Assembly (NCBI GenBank): GCA_964019135.1
Contig: CAXHSH010000379.1
Location: 248,001 to 312,000 of the forward strand
Reading direction: 5' to 3'
Source of the DNA: Arenicola marina
Taxonomy: Eukaryota; Annelida; Polychaeta; Arenicolidae
Length of the DNA: 64,000 nucleotides
Each line of letters starts with the position of its first letter. The stretch's first letter is position 1. Shown in pieces: positions 43,666 through 52,959 of the stretch. The translations under genes and the position numbers were made by a program. The notes beneath the pieces were generated by a model that saw only the letters and a program-made list of their open reading frames with translations, made no database searches and was not told where the DNA came from.

Positions 43666-43745
43666 AATCTGCAAGCCATTAATACATCGGCCGGAAAGGT
43701 CAATGGGTTAACCTCTTCAACAACCGCCTGTGGGCATTTAATTAT
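43666..43745. repeat. Direct repeat B, copy 1
   Basis: Begins ATCTGCAAG.CATTAATAC and runs to GGGCATTTAATTAT. It recurs at 44094-44173 in the same orientation, upstream of the polymerase gene. Confidence 0.85.
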
Positions 43746-44093
43746 ACCTCCCCCCACCCCCCCCCCCCCGTATGGTTAGAAGAATCATCGTTACATGATC
43801 GTCACGCCAATCCGTGGCAGCTGGTTCGCTGAAGCTATTTAAATCATGATGGTATAAATGAGTTTGACGAGGCCGACGGGATTTGTACGTATAACTTTGG
43901 AGTGTCCCTATGATATGCTCTTTGTGAACTATCGGAGAGAATAATCACCTTAATTATCGTTTCGGTTGTAACATTATTCAACTGTCGGTTCGTTTGTCGT
44001 TAGGGAGAAGATTTATGACAGTTGTTCGATGAGTCAGACTAATACTTCAATAGTAATAAGCGGGCTTTATGGCCTTCACCTCAGGTAGTTTTT

Positions 44094-44173
44094 CATCTGC
44101 AAGTCATTAATACGTCGGCCAGAAAGGTCAATCGTTTAACCTCTTCAACAACCGCCTGTGGACATTTAATTAT
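44094..44173. repeat. Direct repeat B, copy 2
   Basis: Matches 43666-43745 with a few substitutions and shares AACCTCTTCAACAACCGCCT exactly. It lies about 200 bp before the polymerase start. Confidence 0.85.
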
Positions 44174-44321
44174 TCCCTTCCGCTCCTAGATGACTAGACA
44201 AAGAAAAAACCGTTACATGAACGGCACGCAGCAACAATAATCGCATGCCAGTGGTGATGATTCATTTATATTTTGCTTATGTCTGCAAAACCAAAGTGAG
44301 CGCGTCCCCTGCGTTGCGTAT

Positions 44322-44329
44322 TATAAATA
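44322..44329 (+). promoter_or_regulatory. TATA box of the polymerase gene
   Basis: TATAAATA lies 44-51 bases before the ATG at 44373. The same TATAAATAG sequence precedes the rightward gene group (50457-50465). Confidence 0.55.
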
Positions 44330-44372
44330 GTGGGGATACCCACCGGCTTAACATCATTCGAAATCAGCCATC

Positions 44373-47300
44373 ATGGAGAACCACGCCACCTGCTCGTTGT
44401 GTCAAAGATTCTGCGGCAACCGCCATAATCTGGATCAACATATGAGAGCCAAACATACTGTTTGTGAAAGAGAGAGTTTTAAATGTAAAGACTGTGGAAA
44501 AGAAATGGATAATGGCCATAATTTGCGTGTGCATGAAAATACTCACGCTCAACGCAGACCCGCGGTGACATTTCCGTGCTCACAGTGTGGGAAAATAATG
44601 TCAAACGAATACAACTTGCGGGTTCATGAAAATACTCATCGTCATCCCTATCATTGTGGACAGTGTGGTCTAGGAGTGAAAACTGCTATTGATCTTCGGG
44701 CTCACCAACATCAAGAACATGGAGATCACACTTGTTCACGTTGTAACGTAAAGTTTATGACTGCCCACCATTTAAGAGAACACGCATGTCACAAGGAGGG
44801 TGAGTCTACCGCACACGCTTGTCAACAAGGCGGTGGATCTACCGCCAAACGACAGAAATCAACCCACATCAAATGTCGTATATGTGGATGCATTTGTGAT
44901 AATTGGAAAGAATTGTTTGCTCATCGACGTGAGGTACATCAAAGCGGTGCTGGTTTGCAAGACCTTCCTTTTCCGACAGAAGGTGCTCCATGGATAGAAG
45001 AAGGTACGATCAATAATTCGTTACATGATGTCTATAATAGACACTCTTACGTCATATTGGAGCAGCATCGTATGAATCCTGAAAGGATGATCGATACCTT
45101 TAACTTTCCTGTTGACCCTGCCCATTTTCACGAACGTGATTTAATGGAACGTGAGGAGAAGGCTGTAAAAGTCAATGCTGCCGCTGGATTCATTTTACGT
45201 CACCGTGAGACTGGAGAACTAAGATATTATTATCCTCATCTAAATAATCAACTTTTTGAAACTCCACTCACGCTCAGTACGCCATCTGATCTCGCTCGTA
45301 TTCAGCGAGTGGTTCATCGGTTACACTTGTTGGATCTTTTGTTACGAGACCGACCTGATACCAAATGGACTTTGGTTTGTATAACGAACATTCGTTATAC
45401 TGTAACCAAGATGGCTTACACCATGGGAGCAGCTCTTGAGTTACCAGAATACCTCATCAACAAGCGGAGTATTTTAACGATGACATGCAATGCCAAGACT
45501 GGAAAACCATATGAAGATAACAAATGCTTCTTTCGTTGTTTGGCTTATCTTCGTCAAAATTCGATGCGTTCTACTATCGCCTGGACGGATCACTTACTGA
45601 AACAATGGTGTGAGTGGCAGCGCCAACACGATCCCGATCACGCTCAAACTCCTGAACAATTCACAGGCATAGACCTCCAAGATCTCCCCGCTTTGGAATC
45701 GTTGTTTCATGTATATATTTACGTTTACGATCTCTCGAAGGAAGATATCGCTACATCTATCTATAGGAGCTGTGGACAACATGGTATGGATGGACAGCGT
45801 AATGATTTATATCTAAACATGCACGATCGTCATCTGTCCTACATTACCGATATGAAAGCCTTCGCAAGAAAATTTACATGCGACATGTGTCAACGTCATT
45901 TTGATCGGGCGAATAATTTTCAACGTCACCAAGGCACATGTACGTCCAAAAGGAAGTATATGTACCCAGGAGGTTACTATAAACCGTCAGAGACTTGGTT
46001 TTCACGTCTGGGTGAACTCGGCATTTCAGTAAGTGAACGTCAGTTTCCTTGGTTTGCGACATTTGACTTTGAAGCAGTATTGAAGCGATTCGAAAACAAT
46101 TCACCCAGTGGCAAATTGCATTTTCAGTCCACACATGAAGCCATCTCTGTCGCGATGGCGTCTAATGTCCCAGGCTATACTGAACCCGTATGTTTTGTAG
46201 ACAGTCACCCGGATAACTTGGTGGAACGGATGTTTCAATATTTAATCGACATGCAAGAGAAAAGCAACGAACTTGCTCGAAAAAAGTGGGACGATGTATT
46301 TCAAGAACTATCGCAAATGATGGAAACATATGAGTTGATGCAACCAGATATGGAGAGTGACGATGAAGACATAACAGCAGATGGGGAGGAATCTGAGAGA
46401 CGTGGCGAGAGCAATCCTTTTATCGCTGCTATAAGTAAAGTCACGGGAAAACTGAATAACTTTTGTCGTCAACTCCCAGTGATCGGCTTCAATTCCGGCA
46501 AATACGACTTGAATCTAATTAAACAAACAGCTTTCCTGAATCATATGTTTAACGACGAATATAAGGGTGAAGATATACCTACAACAAATGTTGATGAGGA
46601 AGGAGAGGAGAGACCTAAAGGGTTTGTTGTTAAGCGTAATAACGCTTACATGTGCATGTCTAATGACAAATTCCGCTTCCTGGATATGACACAGTTTTTG
46701 CCACCAGGAATATCCTATGGTAAATTTCTAAATACCTTCGGAACTGAACAAAAGAAGTCATATTTTCCATACGAATGGTTGGATGATTTTAGTAAATTAA
46801 GCCACACCTGTCTTCCCGAAGTCGATGCCTTTTATTCAAACTTAAAAGGACGAAATATACTTGGAACTACGCCACAGGAAATAGAAATCAATTACTTATC
46901 TTTGCAAGCTGTTTGGGAAGAAGAAGACATGAAAACCATGTCCGACTTTTTACAATGGTATAACAAATTAGATGTAGGACCATGCGTCGAAGCAGCCGAT
47001 AAGTTACGACAGATGTTTTGTGCACAAGGAATTGATCCTTATAAGGAATGCATATCGGTTCCCTGCGTTGCGCGACGACTGTTAGATAAATGTGCGCAAG
47101 GACTCAACGCGTCTTTCGCCATCTTCGGTACACGAGATAAAGATATGTACGACAAGGTTCGCGCAAACCTCTTTGGGTGATTGTCTGTTAGCTTCACGAG
47201 ATACCATGAGGCAGACAAGACCCACATACGCTCAAACCCAGAATTTACTTGTAAAAGTATTTTCGGGTACGACGCAAACGCACTCTATTTGTCATCATTT

Positions 47301-49090
47301 ATGGAAGAATTCCCCGTGGGACCCTTTTACCGCCGGCGCATGGACGATAATTTCAAGTGTCAACGCTCCACCAGATATCTCAGCATGTTCCGATGGATGG
47401 ATTGGTTGCAGAGAGTCAACCCTGAACTCCACATTCACCACCAACTGAACCAAGGTCGAGAAGTGAGAGTCGGAAACTATAGACTGGATGGTTTCAACCC
47501 GAAGGACAATCAAATGTATGAATTTCACGGTGAGTGCACTCATGTGAATGGGTTATGGTTATGGGTGGATAGGTTGACTCGGCTAGCTATCTGTACTCAA
47601 AAACTTGATGAGTAACGACAAGTTAAAGTACAGTTTTTACTGTGTAACTAAAAATGATGCATCAGTATATAACGTATTGCAGGCATTGTAAAATAGAACC
47701 TGATGTTAGTTATTGTTTTGTTCCTTTCTACATGATGTTACTACCACGGACCTGACTGCGTGACCTACACTGATGAAGGAAAGGAGACAGAGAGGCAAAT
47801 TCGTCTAAAGAAAACGGAAAACGCACTCGAATAATAAGAAAGGCTATGAAGTTGTTGAAAAGTGGGAGTGTGACTTTCAGAAAGAGATAAAGCAGTCTGA
47901 AAGGTTACGTGCTTTCGTCGCCGAAACTCATCCCCCATTTACAAAACAACATGAAGATGGTGTGGTGTCAACAGAGACATTGTTGGCGGGTGTACGAGAC
48001 CAGACTTTCTTTGGGGTCATGGAGGTGGATATTGAAGTACCCTCAACATGGACAGATCCCTCCATGAAGATCAAGGCGGGGGGAATGAGTCCTAAGGCGT
48101 ATTTTTCAGAGTTTCCACCATTAATATGTGCAAGTAATATTGAATTCGAGCACTGGGGACAACACATGCAGAGTTTTGTGGAGGAACATGACTTACCGAA
48201 AACTAGCAAACGGTTATTGGTGGGTGGATCGAAAGCTAAGCGATTGCTCATTACATCTCCCTTACTAAAATGGTATTTGGATCACGGACTGCATGTCACC
48301 AAAATTTATGACGTGGTGGAATATGCCCGTATGAAATGTTATCTTCCCTTTGCAGAGAAAGTAACAAAGCCAGACGTGCGGGTGATTGTGATCCCAATTT
48401 TTCATTATTGGCTTCACTGCACAAGTTACAAGGAAATGCGGCTTATGGGTGTTTATTGTTAAACAAAACAAAATTCCGAAACGTGATGTTTTCCTTTGAA
48501 AAGGTAAAAGCGTTTCAAAAAGTAAATGATCCACTGTTCAGAACCTTGAATGAGATCACATCAGACATGTTTGAACTGGAAATGGCTAAAGGTAAAATCT
48601 CCATGGATTTACCCATTCAAAACGCCATGTTTGTTCTACAAAACGCTAAGAAGCGAATGTTGCAATTTTATTTCAACTTTTTACGAGTTAGAGTCTATAT
48701 TTTGCACTATCCGAGAAGAGTTAGCAAGATGTTCTTCTTCCCGAACACAAACAGAGTGTGTTGAATGATTTGTATGGACACTGCGGTGAAGAAGACATAA
48801 ATGCCGATCGGTTCTATTTTCCGAGAGAGTGTTGCAATAGGCACAGAAAACACGACAGTCGCACACCGGGTCTGTTTAAAGCGGAATACTGCAACGGCCA
48901 TGTATTTTATGGCTTGTCATCCAAGACATATCTTGTTGTTGGAGATGATGCTTCTTATAAAATGTCATGTAAGGGCATCCAAAAGAGCAGAGTGAACAAT
49001 CCCCGAGAAATATTTCAATATGTGATAGACAACAAAGCAACCGTTCTATTACCAATCGCGGTTTCCTTGTTAAAAATACTCGCAGGATAG
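44373..49090 (+). pseudogene. Type-B (protein-primed) DNA polymerase of the Polinton-like element
   Basis: The ATG at 44373 opens a 935-codon frame. It starts with about five C2H2-like fingers (CSLCQRFCGNRHNLDQH and similar to about 44960), with another near 45880. The 3'-5' exonuclease follows: FATFDFEAVLKRF (Exo I), GFNSGKYDLNLIK (Exo II) and YNKLDV (Exo III). Later frames to about 49090 show palm motifs: GYDANALYL (motif A region), KLQGNAAYG (motif B) and KHDSRTPGLFKAEY, all characteristic of Polinton-type polymerases. It copies the linear element from a protein primer. The finger-rich N-terminus is unusual. The gene is broken, with several interruptions after the exonuclease. Confidence 0.85.
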
Positions 49091-49175
49091 AGCCGGATTT
49101 GCCTATCTGTATGTCAAAAGGCAGATACAAGCTGATGGAATACATAGCCTTCCCCATGACATCACGCTATGTCCC

Positions 49176-49531
49176 TATAGGGTCTGTAAGTGACATCACG
49201 GACAGCGCGCGCTCACCTCCAGCGAATTCGGTTTTGGGTACATGACGCTTCACCGCCCCATATACAAAGCATAGGGAGCTCTTTGTAATGGTGTGAAACG
49301 CACAGAAAACCAGCGTCTTGCGATTTAAAACTAGTACGAGTATGAAGGTACACCCCCAAACATTTATTCCATATGGTTTTCAAATCTAACATTGCATTCA
49401 TATCTCAAACATCAGTGAGTCTAGTTTGAGGCCCATAGTAAAGTATAGGGACCCGCTGACGCGTTGTACCCAGAACGGTTGTTTCTAGAGATGAGCGCGC
49501 GCTGTCTGTGACGTCACTTACAGACCCTATA
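49176..49531. mobile_element. 348-bp MITE with 36-bp terminal inverted repeats
   Basis: GGGTCTGTAAGTGAC...CGCGCGCTCA at 49180-49215 is the inverted match of 49492-49527: 34 of 36 bases, two mismatches. Both ends are flanked by TATA (49176-49179 and 49528-49531), which gives the target duplication. No ORF inside. It is a non-autonomous DNA transposon that landed inside the Polinton-like element, so it is younger. Superfamily unresolved. Confidence 0.85.
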
Positions 49532-49818
49532 GTGATGCGAAGCCAGAAACATATGAAGACGTTTTAGTGTGAAGCCATTGATGAATGTATTGCATCGGAA
49601 TAAGTTCGTAAGATAAGATCGTAGTATACACATGTGAGTAAATTTAGTTATAATGCTGGAATATTATGTATCGCAAATTGTCTGTTATATATCATCTTGG
49701 TAGATATGAATGTTAGTTTGTATGTTTTGTGTCGAATGTTTGTGGTACATAATAAATATGAACTACTCTTTATTTGATTCTTTATTTCATATAATCGCAC
49801 ATACAGAACTTCACATAT

Positions 49819-50217
49819 TTAATGGTACTCTTTGGCCAATTGTTCAATGACATCAGTCAACCACATGAAATCGGGCGTTGTCGAAGGTGGTTCTTCATTC
49901 GTGGGTTCAACTTGTGGCATTTTATTCGTCTTACATACGGGTGAGGAAACTTGTACTGTCTCACATCGGGTTGGGACGACATTTATCTGAGAAGGGGACG
50001 GGTCCACTTCTACCGTCTCGCGTCCAATCAGATTCAGGGCTCTGTCGATGACTGCAGCGTTGTCCGCCACAGCTCGCCACGCTTGAGAAATTAATTTTAC
50101 GCGACGGCCTGATGGTAAAGAGATGTATACCAGAAAGCCATTTTTGCTATTTCTTTCAATCTCCGCAAAATGGTCTTCGCCTAAAGGCAACTTTATACGA
50201 TGAAACTTGACCTCCAT
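49819..50217 (-). CDS. Small PC4-like protein of the Polinton-like element
   Basis: ATG at 50217, 132 codons. The segment GFLVYISLPSGRRVKLISQAW then IDRAL resembles a PC4 core: hydrophobic strands, a basic turn, then a Trp-containing helix. The match is weaker than for the twin-PC4 gene. A Pro/Ser/Thr-rich linker and a short helix (MWLTDVIEQLAKEY) follow. On the minus strand a TATAAAA box stands at 50266-50272, about 50 bases upstream. It is divergent from the ATPase/protease group. Confidence 0.5.
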   Translation of the reverse strand: MEVKFHRIKLPLGEDHFAEIERNSKNGFLVYISLPSGRRVKLISQAWRAVADNAAVIDRALNLIGRETVEVDPSPSQINVVPTRCETVQVSSPVCKTNKMPQVEPTNEEPPSTTPDFMWLTDVIEQLAKEYH

Positions 50218-50456
50218 GATGTGTGTGATGCTTCAAATTAAATTCATGTCCGTTATTGTCAAGCGTTTTATAACCAACCAACTACGACGCTTCCATTTGT
50301 GCTGACATCTGCGATATTTTCCATTGTTTCATAACGATGAATCATACAGATCTCGAACATTCTACAAAATTACACCGATGTCATGTCTATCAATAGCACA
50401 CGGTGACTCATCATCATTTGACTGTAACGGCAACATATTACAGCTGATGTCACTTC

Positions 50457-50465
50457 TATAAATAG
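50457..50465 (+). promoter_or_regulatory. TATA box of the rightward gene group
   Basis: TATAAATAG, identical to the box upstream of the polymerase. It lies about 65 bases before the first possible start at 50523. Confidence 0.5.
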
Positions 50466-50522
50466 CTTATAACCAACTGAGCGTTTGACGCGCTCAGTCC
50501 ACACCATCTGTCACATTTTGAA

Positions 50523-50807
50523 ATGGGGTTGCTCAGGAGTCAAAGTAGTGAAAAAACTGTTCAATCTCACGCCCAATGGAAGGAAGGTGTTAAAATGACA
50601 AATTCATTGAAAGTTTACCAACACATTCTAAAACGTTTTTTAGCAAATAATGTGTGGCATGATGGACGACGCGATGTATTACGTTTATTTACCCATGATG
50701 TGTGCGAATATTTAAAACAGAACGGACGCATGCGCGTTGCCGAACAAATTCAAGCGTACTATATAACCATCTTGAAAGCTCAGAATGAAAAGCATCACGA
50801 TGAGTGA
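50523..50807 (+). CDS. Small ORF of unknown function in the Polinton-like element
   Basis: 94 codons; a methionine at 50595 is an alternative start. Predicted helical and basic, with VYQHILKRFLANNVWHDGRR and EQIQAYYITILK. It is placed directly upstream of the ATPase, with a few bases of overlap in another frame. Small helical proteins at this position are not assigned in what I know of the family. Confidence 0.45.
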   Translation: MGLLRSQSSEKTVQSHAQWKEGVKMTNSLKVYQHILKRFLANNVWHDGRRDVLRLFTHDVCEYLKQNGRMRVAEQIQAYYITILKAQNEKHHDE

Positions 50808-51197
50808 ACAAATCGTCCTTTCGTGGAAACCCTACTCTACCTATTTCCTCCTTCCAAGTGTGGGAAGACTCAATGGATACAAAGATCTATACATCATAAG
50901 AATAAGATGTTTCAAGATCCCTCACCCGGTAAAGTCATTTATTTCTACGGGGTTTGGCAACATACTTTTGAACAGATGGAACGTGACGGTATCATATTTG
51001 TTAAAGGCTTACCGACGATGAAAGAAGTGGATACTTATGGAGATGGAGAACATACGCTGTTGGTGATTGATGATCTTTATCTAGAAGCGGCGGCTTCTAC
51101 TCTCGTCAGCAACTTATTTACGCGTGAATCACATCACAGAAAGCTAAGCGTCGTCTTAGTGAGTCAAAATTTATTTCACGATCGTGAATACACATAG
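50785..51197 (+). pseudogene. A32/FtsK-type packaging ATPase of the Polinton-like element
   Basis: Walker A is PPSKCGKTQWIQRS (about 50850-50890). Walker B is LLVIDDLYLEAA (about 51060-51090). The segment LFTRESHHRKLSVVLVSQNL (about 51115-51170) is the sensor region, and its SHH... QNLFH pattern is typical of Polinton and adintovirus ATPases. In this family the enzyme pumps the genome into the capsid. The gene is followed by the protease with a slight overlap. It is read as a fossil. Confidence 0.8.
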
Positions 51198-51576
51198 ATC
51201 CAATCAACCAGGAAGACACTGGTTGGCTTTCTATAAAATGTCATCGGGGAAAATTGAGATGTTTGACTCACTAGGAAAACCAATTCGTGCCTATGTGAAC
51301 CTTAAACACTTGGAATATTTAATTCAACAACCCATGAGAGCGGTGTGGCAGTCACTTGGCACAGATGTATGCGGAGAATACGGTCTATTTTACTTATATT
51401 TCAAATGTCGAAATTACTCCATGTCAAGAATCTATCGAGAGTATTGGTCTCCAAACACCATGTGCAATGACAACTATATTCATAATATCCGATCTGTTCA
51501 CTTTCCGCGTATCACTCGCCGGCAGTCCCCGCGTTTTATGCAAATCGCGTGCAAGACCTCTTTACCCATGGTCTAA
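51184..51576 (+). pseudogene. Adenovirus-type cysteine protease of the Polinton-like element
   Basis: GRHWLAFYKM (His block), IEMFDSLGKP (Asp block) and VCGEYGLFYLYFKCRN (Cys block) follow the order of the adenain/Ulp1 fold, which matures capsid proteins in the family. The second half lies in the right terminal repeat, so the left repeat holds a partial inverted copy (41816-41960). It is read as a fossil. Confidence 0.75.
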
Positions 51577-51834
51577 ATTGTCATGTATAATAATATGATA
51601 TGAAGGTGTATGCTTTTGTGATACTAAGATTTTGACCACGATAGATGTTGTAGCGGGTAATGGTATTCATGTATTGATATAGGAATAAAAAACTTTGCAA
51701 AATGGATGATTGTATTTGCGTTAATATGGTTTACTCGATACATATCCTTTAACATATTTTTTTACAAACAAACAAACATATTACACATCTTATAGGATCT
51801 CACATGGCCTGTTCAACGCAAACATTGATTATAT
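51362..51834. repeat. Right terminal inverted repeat of the Polinton-like element
   Basis: The outer edge is AACATTGATTATA at 51821-51833. The inner limit lies inside the protease gene near the GCGGAGAATAC motif, so the terminal repeat contains coding sequence. Confidence 0.8.
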
Positions 51835-52340
51835 ACACGTGCCATTGACGATTAATCATACTGTAACGCGAGAATATACAGTTTACATGGCGATATCTAT
51901 AGCGATTAAATGATTTACTGTTTCATTAAAGCAAAATGACTTGTTCATCTATTACCTTTTCATAATAGTACTTGATCGCAGATTAAAGACTTCAAACAAT
52001 GATTACTGACATAGTTAATACCTTCATTGCCTCTTTCGCCACCCATGTCTTCTTCATTTACTCGTACTATAGCACGAGAACATAGACAAGCAATGATTAA
52101 TAACCTTGTTGAATACACCTATTTACATACTAATTTATACTATCATACCCCGTACTATAACGCGGAAACAAAGACTTCAAGCAATTATGAATGACCGTGT
52201 TGACAGCTTAATTAGCTATTTACATCATAATTTATGCTAATTATATCCCGTGCTATAGCACGGAAACAAAGACTTTTGACAAAAATTATTGACCTCATTA
52301 AGTCGTGACCGGCAATTTCAAATCGATATTTCAAAAGTTT
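51835..52340. repeat. Degenerate tandem repeat with palindromes, about 4 units
   Basis: Units of about 87-200 bp share a palindromic box followed by GGAAACAAAGACTTC-like sequence and a run ending ATTAT.A.TGACC. The boxes are CTCGTACTATAGCACGAG (52061-52078), CCGTACTATAACGCGG (52149) and the perfect palindrome CCGTGCTATAGCACGG (52248-52263), with a worn one near 51860. A poly-G tract follows at 52342-52357. The array sits directly outside the Polinton-like right end. Confidence 0.6.
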
Positions 52341-52370
52341 CGGGGGGGGGGGGGGGGAGAGAGGGTTATG

Positions 52371-52725
52371 GGGGTAGCTAAAAGCTCAGCTCTCACTACT
52401 GCTGGCTCCTGTTTGTATGGATGTGGTCTTATACAGAAAAGTGTTGTTACAGAATCAGTTTTGGTTGTGGATGTCAATGACATATCTCAGCTATACAGAT
52501 TGAGGTGGGGGTGAGGGGGTCATTGGGGTAGCTAAAAGCTCAGCTCTCACTACTGCTGGCTCCTGTTTGTATGGATGTGGTCTTATACAGAAAAGTGTTG
52601 TTACAGAATCAGTTTCGGTTGTGGATGTCAATGACCTATCTCAGCTATACAGATTGATGAGGGACCTGGCCAGCCAACGTGGTGGGTATGCAATTAGATA
52701 TAAGTGCATAGATCTCTGTCAGTAA
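52371..52725 (+). repeat. 154-bp direct duplication with exon-like open frame
   Basis: Copy 1 (52371-52524) and copy 2 (52525-52666) begin GGGGTAGCTAAAAGCTCAGC. Both read openly in one frame as SSALTTAGSCLYGCGLIQKS then VDVND(I/L)SQLYRL; copy 2 continues MRDLASQRGG to a stop near 52723. Synonymous-looking and conservative differences hint at a real exon, but no homologue is recognised. A 50-bp inverted match lies at 41490-41540, just outside the left end of the Polinton-like element. Confidence 0.5.
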
Positions 52726-52959
52726 AGAAATCTTCGAAGCTTAAATATCGGTTAGGATCAATTTGTTCCTCTAATCACATTGAACACATTATATTATTAT
52801 GCAACTCTGTGTCTAATCAAAGTCGGTACCCATGTATTATGTTCTGCATGCAACCTTTAAATATCTTTTAGACGAAATGCAACAGTCCACATATGAAGAA
52901 ACTCCTACATGCGGTAAATATGAATAAACATCTTTTTTCCTTGAAACAAGTAGTAACCT
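52726..52959. other. Spacer before the LTR
   Basis: AT-rich with no gene. Confidence 0.5.

Larger units (their letters stand above)
41543..51834. mobile_element. Polinton-like fossil with inverted terminal repeats
   Basis: A 10.3-kb element bounded by inverted repeats (41543-41965 and about 51362-51834). Gene order: twin-PC4 protein (-), type-B DNA polymerase (+), PC4-like protein (-), small ORF (+), packaging ATPase (+), adenovirus-type protease (+). Protein-primed polymerase, A32-type ATPase and Ulp1-like protease together define Polinton/Maverick or adintovirus-like elements. No major or minor capsid protein and no retroviral-type integrase are visible, so it is either internally deleted or a reduced lineage. 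It is a broken fossil with several interruptions, mostly in the polymerase, and of moderate age. A MITE is inserted at 49180-49527. Confidence 0.8.

Noticed and set aside
43385-43711. 108-codon plus-strand ORF in the Polinton-like element
   Set aside because: It overlaps direct repeat A; the translation has no recognisable domain and is not conserved in the other copy of the repeat.
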